Assembly (NCBI RefSeq): GCF_029784155.1
Contig: NC_073692.1
Coordinates: 13,931,752 to 13,995,751, forward strand
Source: Uranotaenia lowii
Taxonomy: Eukaryota; Arthropoda; Insecta; Diptera; Culicidae
Length of the DNA stretch: 64,000 bases
Reading direction: 5' to 3'
The notes beneath the pieces were generated by a model. It had not been told where the DNA came from, ran no database searches, and worked only from the letters and a program-made list of their open reading frames with translations. Both the position numbers and the translations under genes were made by a program. This document shows, in pieces, positions 53,201 to 63,357 of this stretch. How positions within the stretch are numbered: the first letter of the stretch is position 1; the number at the start of each line of letters is the position of its first letter.

Positions 53201-56200
53201 AGGGAGACTTGATCCTCTATTGCAGAAGACTTGATCCTTCATTCAGGAAGCCCTAATCATTGGAAAAAAATCAAACAAAACCTCAAGACAGAGTGTCAAT
53301 TGACAATTTTGGTCATGTTTGTTCTCATTTCACAATTTATAACTGACAGTAGAAGAAAATTCTATAACTTTGACATTGCAAACTTGAAGGTGATATTTTA
53401 TATAATTAAGAGAAAATTTATTATATTAACACTTTGCTCCAGACAATTGTTTGATAAATATTAGTTATTGTATGAATATTAGTAATCTCGTAATCAGCAA
53501 TGATCACAATAAATTCAGATGACGAAAATACCGTTTTTGACTCTAGGGATCAATTGAACCCATAATCAACATTTTAGACAACTTTTTCTAAAAAAAGTTG
53601 AGAGCTTTCCATTGCTTTGAAAACATGGTATTATGAAGTTCATATTACGCTCGAACGATTGATATATTGAAACAAATGTTTTGGGTATATTTTTTCCATG
53701 TAAGGAACATTTTAAAGTGATGAAAAAAGATCTTGAAAACTCATTTCATAAATTTTTTCAAACAAAGTTCAATTACTCAAAAAATTGTTTTGTTAAAATT
53801 TTTTGAGCTTAAAGCATTGTTGTTTTGCTCCATTTGGCACATTTTTCTAGAATATATGATCTTTGTAGGACATTTCAGTTTCGGGTTATAGCTAAGGAAT
53901 CAAGTATTCCCAGGGATCAAGTATCCTCACTCTCCCCTATATATTTTTTATATACGATCGAACACTAAAGTTTAGTTGTAGCAAAGTTCATCATTACAAA
54001 AAAGAAGTTCTTTTATAGCCTTTGTTTTTTTTTATCAAACAACGTTACCCTCATCAAATTTTAAACATTATGCACTCGCAAAAACTTGTTTGCTCTCTAT
54101 GAAAAGTGTTAAGTTGAAATTTCCAAAATCGATTTTGAATTATTCAGCTATTTCGAAAAATATTTAAAACTTTGACGCGTAAAAACATAAAAATATTGGG
54201 AAAACCACCTCAAGCCTATAATATTTATTTGAATTCAAGCGATAATTTGAATGTATCTGGAAATAGATTAGCATTCCAGATTGCCCAGTTTCAACCGTAC
54301 TTGCCCGGTTTTTCAAAGAAAAAAATTGGTAAATACCCGCTTTGATTCGGTTGCCTGGAGGAAAAAGGTCCGGTTTTCTCCCAAATTATCAACAATTTTT
54401 ACGAAATTTCAATTTTTTTTGTGTTTTAGCAAAATAAATTCGCATAAATTTTTGAAATTTTGAGATAAGATTTGAACGCCGCTGATGTGCCTTGGTAAAA
54501 ATAGTGTTTCGTGTGTTTATTTTTCAGCTTTTCTCTTGTTCTTAGATTTTGGCTGAATTTATCCGGATATTTCCTTGTTTGAAGTTTATAATTTAGAAAA
54601 TGCTCGAATTTGCCCGGCCTGGATAAGTACTGAAAAAAAATATGGAAAGCAATATCAGTTAGTAAAATTCTCAGTACTTAGTGAAGTTTCTTTTCACCTG
54701 TTATCAATCTTTTCTTGGTTTCGTTTTGTTAAGTTTAACTATTAAACTTCAAACTAAAGTGTTGCTACTTAACCCTAATTTCAATATGATTGAAAGTTTG
54801 GTGGCTTTCAACTTTATTCGGGTGCATCCAAATAAATAAAAATCTTCGGGGACGCTCAATGAATTCTAGAAATCTTTAATTTTGCATCATTGCCAGACCT
54901 TATCAGATCTTGAGTGTAAATTTGACACTCCTCGCTTAGAACCGCTATATCTCTATTGTTTCTGAACCAATCTTTACAAAATTCATAGTTTTCAAAAACT
55001 CGTAATGTAACTAAAATATGTTACTCAAACATTATTCATCTACAATACTTCAGTTTTCAGTTATTCACAGTCTAAGAAAAAAAAATCCGAAAACTACGCT
55101 TTGGTAAAAAATACTGTGAGCTACGGAATGCTAAAAAAAATTCATTTAGTGTCCATGAAAGCTGAAGTTAGAAGCTATACCTTGCACATAAGGATATATT
55201 TTTTTTATAGAATTTTTTAAGTTAATGACCACAACAAATATAAATAATGGTGTAAAACCGCACTTTTCAGTCAATGAACCGTTAAAATGATTTAGCCACA
55301 TCAGACAACTTTTGAAAAGATGATTGAAAAGTTGACGTAATTTAACACACTTTTGCATCTTAAGATTTTCAAAATACGAAACATAGAATTTTTTACGAAT
55401 TTTCAAAGGTAGCAGTATTTCAAACTTTTTGTCAGTTTGCAATTTCTCAGAATTTTTTGCACTTATATTCAACTTTGCACTGGATTTGTAGTATATTCCC
55501 GCAAGAAAGGAAATTTACCGATTTACCGGAATGCCAATTCCAGTGATGTAATGACATTAGCGCTGCAATACTTTACAAAAATATGATAAATAAAAATGTG
55601 ACATACTTTCTAAAGTACGACACAAAAGTTATTAAGGGTAGAAAAGAGGTATGTCAATCTCCTGAGCGTGCCGTGCACCAGCGTGAGTTTCTGAATATCT
55701 AGTAAAAAACAAGGTTAAAAGAGAAACCTCTTAAAGCGAGACTTAAAATTTCGTACTTTGGATTTTCTTTAAGCTAGATTCAAAGGGTGCTTGTGTAAGC
55801 ATTAAAGGTTTTCCGGTTTTATCGGAGCTTGCAGAGTTTTCAAAGAAAAAGAATTGAAAAAGCCCGTCCGGTTACCCGCATATAGAGGGAACCCCTTATT
55901 CACAATATCAGCAAAATCCAAACCAAATCTTTAATTAAGTTCACATGATAAAAGATTTTTTCGTTCAATAACAATATTGTTTCATCGAAATACACAGGCA
56001 AACATGTTTTTGGAATTATAAAATGAGATTTAAAGCCGCTCATGAGCGGATGTATAAAAAATAATTTCTCATATGAGTTTATCTTTCACTATTTGTTTAG
56101 GTTTTTTTTTCAAATACCTGGTTTTTGGCCGGATTTACCTGATAAGGCTATGATCATTTAGTATCCGGGCACTTCATTTCGGTGATAGCTAGGTTACTAG

Positions 56201-59200
56201 AGCTCGGATATGCAAAATTTTAGCAGCGTTGTGTTGGTTATGAAAAGGACAATCTTGCCTATTTTTTCACATTTTTAAGTTTACGTGTGTTTGAGATATT
56301 TATGGTGCAAAAAGCCATGGTAAAAATAGTTTTGCACAAATTTGCTCCTTTTACGCATTTTGCGCCTCGGAAATTCATTATTTTTGACTTGAAAACTCAT
56401 GAACTGTTTATTTTTTCTGATTTTTTTTTTTGATCTAGATAGTTGAGAAGTATAAGGAGCCACTCTAGGATGCTTACAAAATTCAAAACAAGCATCGGAG
56501 TGGAACCCTTGATCTCAACCATGGCCGTAGGAACGGGGGGGGTTTTGGGGGTTAAACCCCCCCCATGAGGGTCCAAAAATGCAAGTGAGGTATTCTCGTC
56601 TACACTTAAAATTTTAATCCATAATCAATTTATGATAATAGAGCAAAAAAAATACTCAAGAAAAACAATGTAGACTAAAATAAATGCCAAAACCTCAAAA
56701 ACCCATCCCAAGCTCAAAATTTTGCTACAGTTTTTTAGCATTTTCTCACTTGTTCATAGACTAAGGTTGTCAAAATTTTTTCAGCACGTATCCGAGCCGA
56801 ACAAATCCGGGCTGTTTCATGTAAAAACCAGGTAATATCCGGGTATTCGATTTCAAAATTTTCTACCTAAATCCAGGCAATATCGTTCCATTTTGATCAA
56901 AACTTAGGAATTGCTCATCAAAAATCATGAAAAAAAAAACTTGAAAAAACCTTTCCTGTTTTTTTTTTAAACTTGCTTCGAAAATTCGATCGGATTTCCC
57001 AAATTTTATATTAAATATCCGGGCGTATTTATATTATTTGTCGGACAATCTGGCAACCTTATCATAGAAATTCAGGTCTAAATATTCAATTTTAAATTAA
57101 ACCCATTTTGAAGGTTTTGATTCTATAGTCCCATAACCGAAATTGTATTTCTACATATTTTTGTATTTCTGGTTCTGTATCAAGTTTAAGATTCTTGATT
57201 TTCAGTTCGAATAATCATAAGAAATTAGGAATGAAAAGCTGCTTTGAAATCCTGATTCGGTTTTGCATTTCATATCAAATTTAAATCATGTTTTTCGAAA
57301 ACCATTTGCATTTTCAATGTTTTGATAATAATTTTTCGAATATGAAAAAAAGAAAAATTTTGTTCTACATTTAAAATCGAAGTTCTCAAACTTTATTCTA
57401 AAACAAAATTTAAACATTAAAAACTTCTGAGTGGCGATCCAAAATTGAAAACTCAGATTCAGATTCATCATTTGAAATTTACATTTAAATTATGATTCAC
57501 ACTACAGATAAAAACTAAATAATTGAAAAAATGAATTAAGATTAAACCAGCGATATATGTAGAATTTAAATAAAAGATTCATGAATAATGGCTCTTAAAT
57601 TTGGCTCATAAATTTCTGATTTGGAATTAAGATTCGGAAATCGTATGTTTTGTACATTTCAGAAATGGTATAGAAATTCGGAAACAGTACAATTTTTGAA
57701 TTCAGGTTCAGTATTCAGATTTAAAATTCAGGAAACAGTGAACGAGTTTTTCAATCAACATAAATTTGTAAAGGAATTCAAGAGAACATGAACATAAAAA
57801 TTTGCTTGTAAATTTCCAGATTAAATTTTTTTTAATCAGAAGAAGTTTGTACACACAATTCAGCTGAAAATCACAGATACAAAGTAGAATTTGAGTGAAT
57901 TTTCTATGTTTTGTTTTATGCAAAATATCCCAAACTATATTTAAAAAAATTACCTATAGAATCTTCATAATGGAATTGATTCCTTATGAAAAATATTTCC
58001 TGTTAAAAAAACAAGTATCCGATCTTCACCTAAAAAAATTGCACAAAACTCTATATTATCTCGGTGTTTTGATTAACATTTTTGATATTGAAGTTTTTAA
58101 AGATGAATTTCAAACTGAAATCATAAATTTAGTTCAAGTTTGCATCGAGTCAATTTGATCCGAAAATTTTCTATCACTTACTGTTTTTTTTTTTTTTTTT
58201 GAAAATATTTATTTAGTTTCTTCAAAGGTTAAATTCTTGGAAATTGCAAAAGAGTTTGGAAGCTTGGGCTTGTATGATTTGAGCAGAGAATACTTTTTTT
58301 TTTTAATAAATGGAAGGCTAGCTTAAAAAGAACTTATTTTATGCTTCGACATACCAGACTCTTAAATAAATTCCTAAATTTTAACTTTCGATGGAAGCAA
58401 ATTCCATATTTTGTTTCTAAAGTTTCATAAAAAAAAATTAGCTCACTTTTTAGGATAAGGACCGTTTTTTCTAAAGTAACGTTTTAATACAAAAACTATA
58501 AATGAAAAATTAAAAATAAATAATCATATACCTAAATAGTAACAAAAATATTTTTTTTCTTACGTTGTTGGGCAAAACATCATAGGTAAAAATCAGTCAC
58601 CGAAACCCCCCCCATGAGTCGGCTCTTCCTACGGCCCTGATCTCAACTATAGTAACAAGTCTATGGTTATTGGGGACAACTGAATGCAGATCTCTTAACT
58701 ATGCAGTAAATCCGTTTCCGACAGACAAAAAGTGTTGCCGGTCAAGTGGACACCCAGGAATTAACTAAAAATAAGCAGTTCCATGGATCGCAATCTGTGC
58801 AACCGGGTTTTACGCAATGTGACAGATGTGTTCGGATGGACTAAGAAATTTATGTTAAACCCGAATTTAAGTGGTCAAATTCTTCGAGATGCCTACTCAT
58901 GAAAAGGTTCCAACCGGATTCCAATTGGTTTTTACAGATGAATTTGTGTAAAATATCATGATTTTGAAAAGGTTTAGCTTCTGTGGTAAAAATAATAGAT
59001 CAATACATGGCTGAAAAAAGTGTGCAAAGACAAAAATTATATTTCATCATAAAGTTAGAGTATTTCTTGTCATCAACAATAAATTATTTTTTTAATATTT
59101 TTACATTAAATATCATAATAACACCTTCATTTCCTCCATAGAAAGTTTTTCGATCAAATGAAAAGTTTTTGAAATACAGACGTTTGAAACTGCCCGGATA

Positions 59201-60220
59201 CTAAATGATCATAGCCTTAATTGTCCACCATTTGAGTTGGAAATTTTAATATCTAATCACCGGATTTTAACAGGCTTTTGGATAAAAATTCCAGTACTGG
59301 CCTGGTCCGGATACATTAAAAAAAAAATCTCGGAAGCTATTGAAATGCTTCTTATTTTTGTCAAATATCAACTTATCACCCTTTTTTAAAATTAAACCCA
59401 GCTCCTATACTGACGGCCTGTTCGCACAACGATCCGGAGTTCGAGAAATGTGTCTTCCGGGTGGTGGAAAAAATTCGACCGGCCATCAATTCCGGCAATT
59501 TTGGCGAGGGTCAACCGAAATCGCCATCGCTAGAACCGATCTGGATCGACCGGATGGTCATCGATCGCGGATCCGGCTTCAAGTGCAAGCTGACCAACGT
59601 TACGATCCGAGGAGCCGGAGATTTCGTTATGCGCCGTGTGAAGTAGGTTGCTTTGGTTGGGTTTTTTTCCAATTTTGGACTTTGTTTGAACTTGTTTTTT
59701 CTTCGATAGGGTTAATACACAAGAAAGAACGATCGAAGTAGGCGTTAAATTACCAAACATGGTCGCCAAGGGACAATACACTTTGAACATGCAGTTGTTG
59801 GTGCTGAGAATTACTGGAAAGGGAGATTTCGACCTGATTATGAGTGAGTTTCGATTGAAAAACCTTTACAAACATCGTCTTTAAACTTTGTGCATTTTTT
59901 TAGATAACACCCTGTGTAACATGCGGTTGAAGTACGACGTGAGGCCCGGTTCCGGTGATGATGATCCGCTGGCAGGAACGATTCAGTTCAGACCGATCGA
60001 TGTGAAGCTGCGCTTCGACAAGGGACGTTTCCAACTGCAAAATCTGTTCGGAGGTGATCCAGCTTTGGGTGAAGTTGGCAACCAGGCCATCAATCAGGAT
60101 CCACATGTGCTGTTGGATGAAGTGAAGCCGGCCTTCGAGCAGAGTTTGTCCAAGCTGTTCACGGACATGGCAAATGCCGCATCTGCTGGTGCCACTGAGA
60201 AGGATATTTTGCCTGATTAA
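50140..60220 (+). CDS. JHBP/takeout-like secreted carrier, gene C (complete, 251 aa)
   Basis: Spliced model of exons 50140-50203, 59402-59642, 59710-59843 and 59904-60220, 756 nt in total, in frame throughout. The signal peptide is MKLEPVIAFLVLCVGFSSA. The mature chain begins KLAPILTACSHNDPEFEKC, with the cysteine pair ten residues apart, then VVEKIRPAINSGNFG, LPNMVAKGQYTLNMQ and the C-terminal NLFGGDPALGEVGN...LSKLFTDMANAA helix ending at LPD. This is the JHBP/takeout fold, an extracellular hydrophobic-ligand carrier. Intron phases 1, 2 and 1 match genes A and B. Intron 1 is 9.2 kb and holds a stack of nested transposons; introns 2 and 3 are 67 and 60 bp, close to the compact ancestral state. 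The ATG lies 126 nt downstream of an inferred transcription start. Gene C starts only 1.45 kb after gene B stops, so its promoter region is short and largely free of recognisable transposons. Confidence 0.94.
50361..50706. mobile_element. Palindromic MITE in gene C intron 1
   Basis: Two arms of about 165 bp (TTATCGGCCTTA, GTGAAAAGTGATG, GAGCGGGTA) repeat in inverted order around about 50535 with few differences. No ORF. It lies about 160 bp after exon 1. Confidence 0.75.
50703..50806. repeat. Simple repeat, AGAATCAGAATTC-like
   Basis: Imperfect tandem array of about 13-bp AGAAT/CAGAATT units. Confidence 0.7.
50810..52996. other. Intron 1 of gene C, unassigned
   Basis: AT-rich. A weak tRNA-like A-box segment (GCGTGGCCTAGTGATAGCGT at 51069) hints at a SINE head but has no B box. 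No gene seen. Confidence 0.35.
52999..53937. mobile_element. TA-flanked MITE (GGGGAGAGTGGGGATACTTG ends)
   Basis: Inverted ends of about 25 bp with two mismatches, flanked by TA at 52997-52998 and 53938-53939. Repeats of the CTTGATCC type lie inside. 939 bp with no transposase. Confidence 0.78.
54278..54640 (-). mobile_element. Degenerate MITE of the CCGGGC family (copy 4)
   Basis: TTGCCCGGTTTTTC at the left and TTTGCCCGGCCTGGATAAG at the right, with related internal order but eroded ends. Confidence 0.5.
56520..58639. mobile_element. hAT-type non-autonomous element (copy 2)
   Basis: The ends CATGGCCGTAGG and (inverted) CAGGGCCGTAGG are flanked by a perfect 8-bp duplication ATCTCAAC (56512-56519, 58640-58647). 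Same family as 5918-8351. It contains the CCGGGC-family MITE at 56763-57060. Confidence 0.85.
56763..57060 (+). mobile_element. MITE of the CCGGGC family (copy 5), innermost of the nest
   Basis: AAGGTTGTCAAAATTTT at the left and AATCTGGCAACCTT at the right, with ATCCGGGC motifs. Shorter (298 bp) than copies 1-3, so internally deleted. Confidence 0.72.
59402..59642 (+). CDS. Gene C coding exon 2
   Basis: Follows the acceptor aaacccag. It encodes PILTACSHNDPEFEKC to DFVMRRVK and ends at gtaggt. Confidence 0.93.
59710..59843 (+). CDS. Gene C coding exon 3
   Basis: 134 nt between cttcgatag and gtgagt. It encodes VNTQERTIEVGVKLPNMVA to KGDFDLIM. Confidence 0.93.
59904..60220 (+). CDS. Gene C terminal coding exon 4
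   Basis: Follows the acceptor tttttttag. It encodes NNTLCNMRLKYDVRPGSGDD to EKDILPD with a stop at 60218-60220. The segment after YDVRPGSG is longer than in gene B. Confidence 0.94.
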
Positions 60221-60420
60221 GGTTTTTGGGAGGAGGCTAATATATCGTTAACTAATTGTGATAATATGCGTGTGGTTGAACTTAGGAGTACAAATTTTTG
60301 TAATTAGAACCCACCATGTAATGGAATATTCAAAATCGTGATGTATATAGTGCCACAGAAATTGACAAGTTGTAAATTCTAATAATTTGTGTCTTAGTTG
60401 CTATAGGTTCAATTGCAAAT

Positions 60421-60426
60421 AATAAA
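60421..60426 (+). terminator. Polyadenylation signal of gene C
   Basis: AATAAA about 200 bp after the gene C stop codon, followed by more A/T-rich sequence. Confidence 0.6.
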
Positions 60427-61019
60427 TAAGGGTAATTGTAAAGCATTTTCTTCATTCAGTTATTAGAGTTTGTTTGCTTCCTTTTTTTCATCTTCTCGAA
60501 AACGGCATTCCATGTAACTTTGGCAAAGTTCTTCTAGTCTACCAAAAACTGCCTTGTACCCACTTTGGTGTATGATTTGTATTCAATCTCGTTTAAAAAA
60601 ATCCAACAATTGTTTGAAACACTGTTTAATATTAGACAAAAACGGAGTCACACAATGTTGAGCAAAAAATTCAAACTTTAATTAGGTACCAATTTGATAA
60701 ACATCAATTTACTACTACAATTTACAACATCCTTCTGGCGGGAATATCCCGGGAAAACTGGCTCAAGCGTCTAATTTTACTTCTACACGGAATACTTCTG
60801 GAACTAATTACTTAGCATTTTCAACAATGTATGCCACTGACTGGTAAACATTTTAATTTGACTCCGAACTGTCATCATGACTGGTGGCTAAACATTAATT
60901 AACTCTTGTTATTGATTACTAGCTTGACATGACAGTCTGGTTAGAATTAATTGGATGATTTTCGCCCTTTCTGAGTTAATCTTTAATTGATTGGATTCAC
61001 GTCAACGAAAGTAATAGAT
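60427..61019. other. 3' flank of gene C
   Basis: No gene or element recognised. Confidence 0.5.
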
Positions 61020-61031
61020 ATAGGATACTAG

Positions 61032-61735
61032 ACTGAGTCGATTTGGGGTCATTTCTGAATTTCTCAAACCCTGGGGTCTAAAAAGCTTCGACTAAGTCCA
61101 AAACTCATTCATGATTTTTTGTTGAATTTTTTTCGTAACGTTTACATGAGTAAATTGAATTTTTTGTACTGAAAAATCAACTTAATTTTTGATTCTTCTG
61201 TGGAACCAAGCCAGCTGACAGTTTATGTGCCAATCCGCTGAACAACTTTGTTGAAGGCCGTAACTTCGTATCTAATTAGGCAAAAAAAATTATTAACTGT
61301 TTAGCAGAGGTATTTCTTTTCGCATTGATAAACAATAAACTCAATTGACATCCCTGCTGGGTGCTTAGCGAGGTATTGCATGGCTACTTTTCATGCAATA
61401 CTTCGCGAGACTTCAGCAGTGATGTCAATTGAATTTATTATTTATCAATGCGAAAAGACATACCTCTGTTCAACAGCAAATAACTTTTTGTCTTAAAAGA
61501 TACGAAGTTACGATCTTCGACAAAGTTGTTCAGAGGGAAATTTCCTTTGGGAATTTTATAAATTGACACACAAGATGTCAGCTGGTTTGGTTAGACAGAA
61601 GAATAAAAAATGATGTTGATTTTTCAATACAAAATATTCAATTTTCCCATACAAACCTAAAAGTTCAAATTTACTCATGTAAACGTTACTTAAAAATTCT
61701 GCAAAAAATCATGGATGAATTTTCGACTCAGTCTC
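61032..61735. mobile_element. Imperfect palindromic MITE with 12-bp target duplication
   Basis: Inverted arms of roughly 300 bp around about 61395 (GAGGTATTTCTTTTCGCATT pairs with AATGCGAAAAGACATACCTC). The ends ACTGAGTCGA and TCGACTCAGT are flanked by ATAGGATACTAG at 61020-61031 and 61736-61747. No ORF. Confidence 0.75.
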
Positions 61736-61747
61736 ATAGGATACTAG

Positions 61748-62118
61748 CTCAATTTCTGTGTGCATTGCAACACAGCCATATAGATAGACTAATCTAAAAT
61801 AAAAAGGGAAAGAAAATCTTTCTTTGTTTTCAAACCTTGGTTTATAACTTTAACTAAAATAATTAGATTGAACCTTGGGTAATTTTTTAACAAAAAATTA
61901 CGGAAAATGGGCAAACAATTTTAACATAAGAGCAGACATTTCAGAAGTACATTTTCATAAATGGAATACGACACTTGAATAAATCTATAAAAAATCTAAA
62001 TAATTTCAAATCTTTTTCCGCTACAAAAAAAACTACCCTCCCTTCAGACGCTCCGTTGATTCCAAACAAAATATTCAAATTGACAACAGAAAAAATACAC
62101 AAAATTTTTAGAATGGCA
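61748..62118. other. AT-rich spacer
   Basis: Nothing recognised. Confidence 0.5.
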
Positions 62119-62321
62119 AAATTGAACAGAATTCACAAAAATTACAAAAATTACAAAAATTACATAAAATGACAAAAATGACAAAAATCACAAAAATGAT
62201 AAAAATGATAAAAATGACAAAAATGACAAAAATGACAAACATGACAAAAATGACAAAAATGACAAAAATGACAAAAATGACAAAAATGACAAAAATGACA
62301 AAAAATGACAAAAATGACAAA
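62119..62321 (+). repeat. Minisatellite (TGACAAAAA)n, left block
   Basis: About 20 units of 9 bp, beginning with ATTACAAAA variants and becoming regular TGACAAAAA. The right block continues beyond the inserted mariner. Confidence 0.92.
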
Positions 62322-62323
62322 TA

Positions 62324-63278
62324 AAGTCTGCTTCATTTAATATTGGAACAAATTCTTTTGCTCATTGTGGCGCTCCTAGTGGACGGATTTGGAAACTTTT
62401 TTCACCCACGTGTCGGGAAATTCATTACCTTTCACCATGTATTTATGTCATAACACCAAACGATAGCATTTTGTAAACAACCGCCATGGAAGCCGAACGG
62501 AGAGATCAAATTGTGCACAGTTTTCTTGAAAATCCATTGTTGTCGGCATCGAAGCTAGCTAAACAGCTTAAAATGCCCAGAAATACCGTATGGCGTGTTA
62601 TCAAGCAGTACAAGGAAACATTGACGACGGCTCGGAAGCCGCATTCGAAGCGTCGGAGTGGAACTGTCGACCGGAAACTGCGTGGGAAAGTCATCAAGGC
62701 CGTCAAGAGGAATCCCAATCTTTCAGACCGCGATTTGGCCAATAAGTTCCAGGCCGCTCACAGGACGGTGCGACGAATTCGTCTCCGGGAAGGAATAAGG
62801 TCATTCCGAGCCAGCAAACAGCCAAATCGGACGCTGAAGCAGAACAATGTGGCCAGAATCCGTGCTCGAAAGCTGTACGACCAAGTGCTGGCCAAGTTCG
62901 ACGGCTGTAAAGTCTGCTTCATTTAATATTGGAACACAAACAATTGCGTGTAGTTCAGTCATTTATTAACGAATACATAATTTGTTTTTCATACAAATGT
63001 AGCATTTTCTTTACTCTTTCATAAAAAAAAATTATTCATTGCTGTTTCGAAGAAATTCTCGTACTGGTACTCGTAAGAAAACTGTGCACAATTTGATCTC
63101 TCCGTTCGGCTTCCATGGCGGATGTTTACAAAATGCTATCGTTTGGTGTTATGACATAAATACATGGTGAAAGGTAATGAATTTCCCGACACGTGGGTGA
63201 AAAAAGTTTCCAAATCCGTCCACTAGGAGCGCCACAATGAGCAAAAGAATTTGTTCCAATATTAAATGAAGCAGACTT
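62324..63278 (+). mobile_element. Rearranged DD37E-type mariner with 204-bp inverted arms
   Basis: Flanked by TA (62322-62323, 63279-63280). The left arm 62324-62527 and the inverted right arm 63075-63278 differ at one position that I could find. Both include the start of the transposase gene. A third copy of the terminal repeat (AAGTCTGCTTCATTTAATAT) lies at 62910 after its own TA (62908-62909), so this may be a 369-bp derivative inserted into a longer copy. Confidence 0.85.
62486..62926 (+). pseudogene. Mariner transposase, N-terminal part
   Basis: MEAERRDQIVHSFLENPLLS opens a paired helix-turn-helix DNA-binding region (LAKQLKMPRNTVWRVIKQY and LANKFQAAHRTVRRIRLREG), related to the protein at 27020. 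The coding sequence stops making sense after VLAKFDGC (about 62908), where another terminal repeat begins. The DD37E catalytic domain is absent, so it cannot transpose; a truncated DNA-binding protein is conceivable. Confidence 0.82.
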
Positions 63279-63280
63279 TA

Positions 63281-63357
63281 TGACAAAAATGACAGAAATG
63301 ACAGAAATGACAAAAATGACAAAAAATGACAAAAATGACAAAAAATGACAAAAATGC
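63281..63357 (+). repeat. Minisatellite (TGACAAAAA)n, right block
   Basis: About 8 units continuing the same array as the left block, with some TGACAGAAA variants. Confidence 0.9.

Larger units (their letters stand above)
56145..59217. mobile_element. TA-flanked MITE carrying a nested hAT element
   Basis: A perfect 27-bp inverted repeat beginning AGGCTATGATCATTTAGTAT (56145-56171, 59191-59217), flanked by TA at 56143-56144 and 59218-59219. Subtracting the nested hAT leaves about 950 bp of its own. Confidence 0.78.
55800..59315 (-). mobile_element. Probable outermost CCGGGC-family MITE, split by nested insertions
   Basis: Left fragment at about 55800-56142 (CCGGTTTTATCGG ... TTTTTGGCCGGATTTACC). 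Right fragment at about 59220-59315 (CACCGGATTTTAACAGGC ... GGCCTGGTCCGGATAC). They resemble the two halves of copy 3, interrupted by the TA element 56145-59217. The ends are eroded. Confidence 0.45.

Noticed and set aside
62119..63357. CRISPR-like array from the regular TGACAAAAA repeats
   Set aside because: Units are 9 bp, contiguous and without spacers; a eukaryotic minisatellite.
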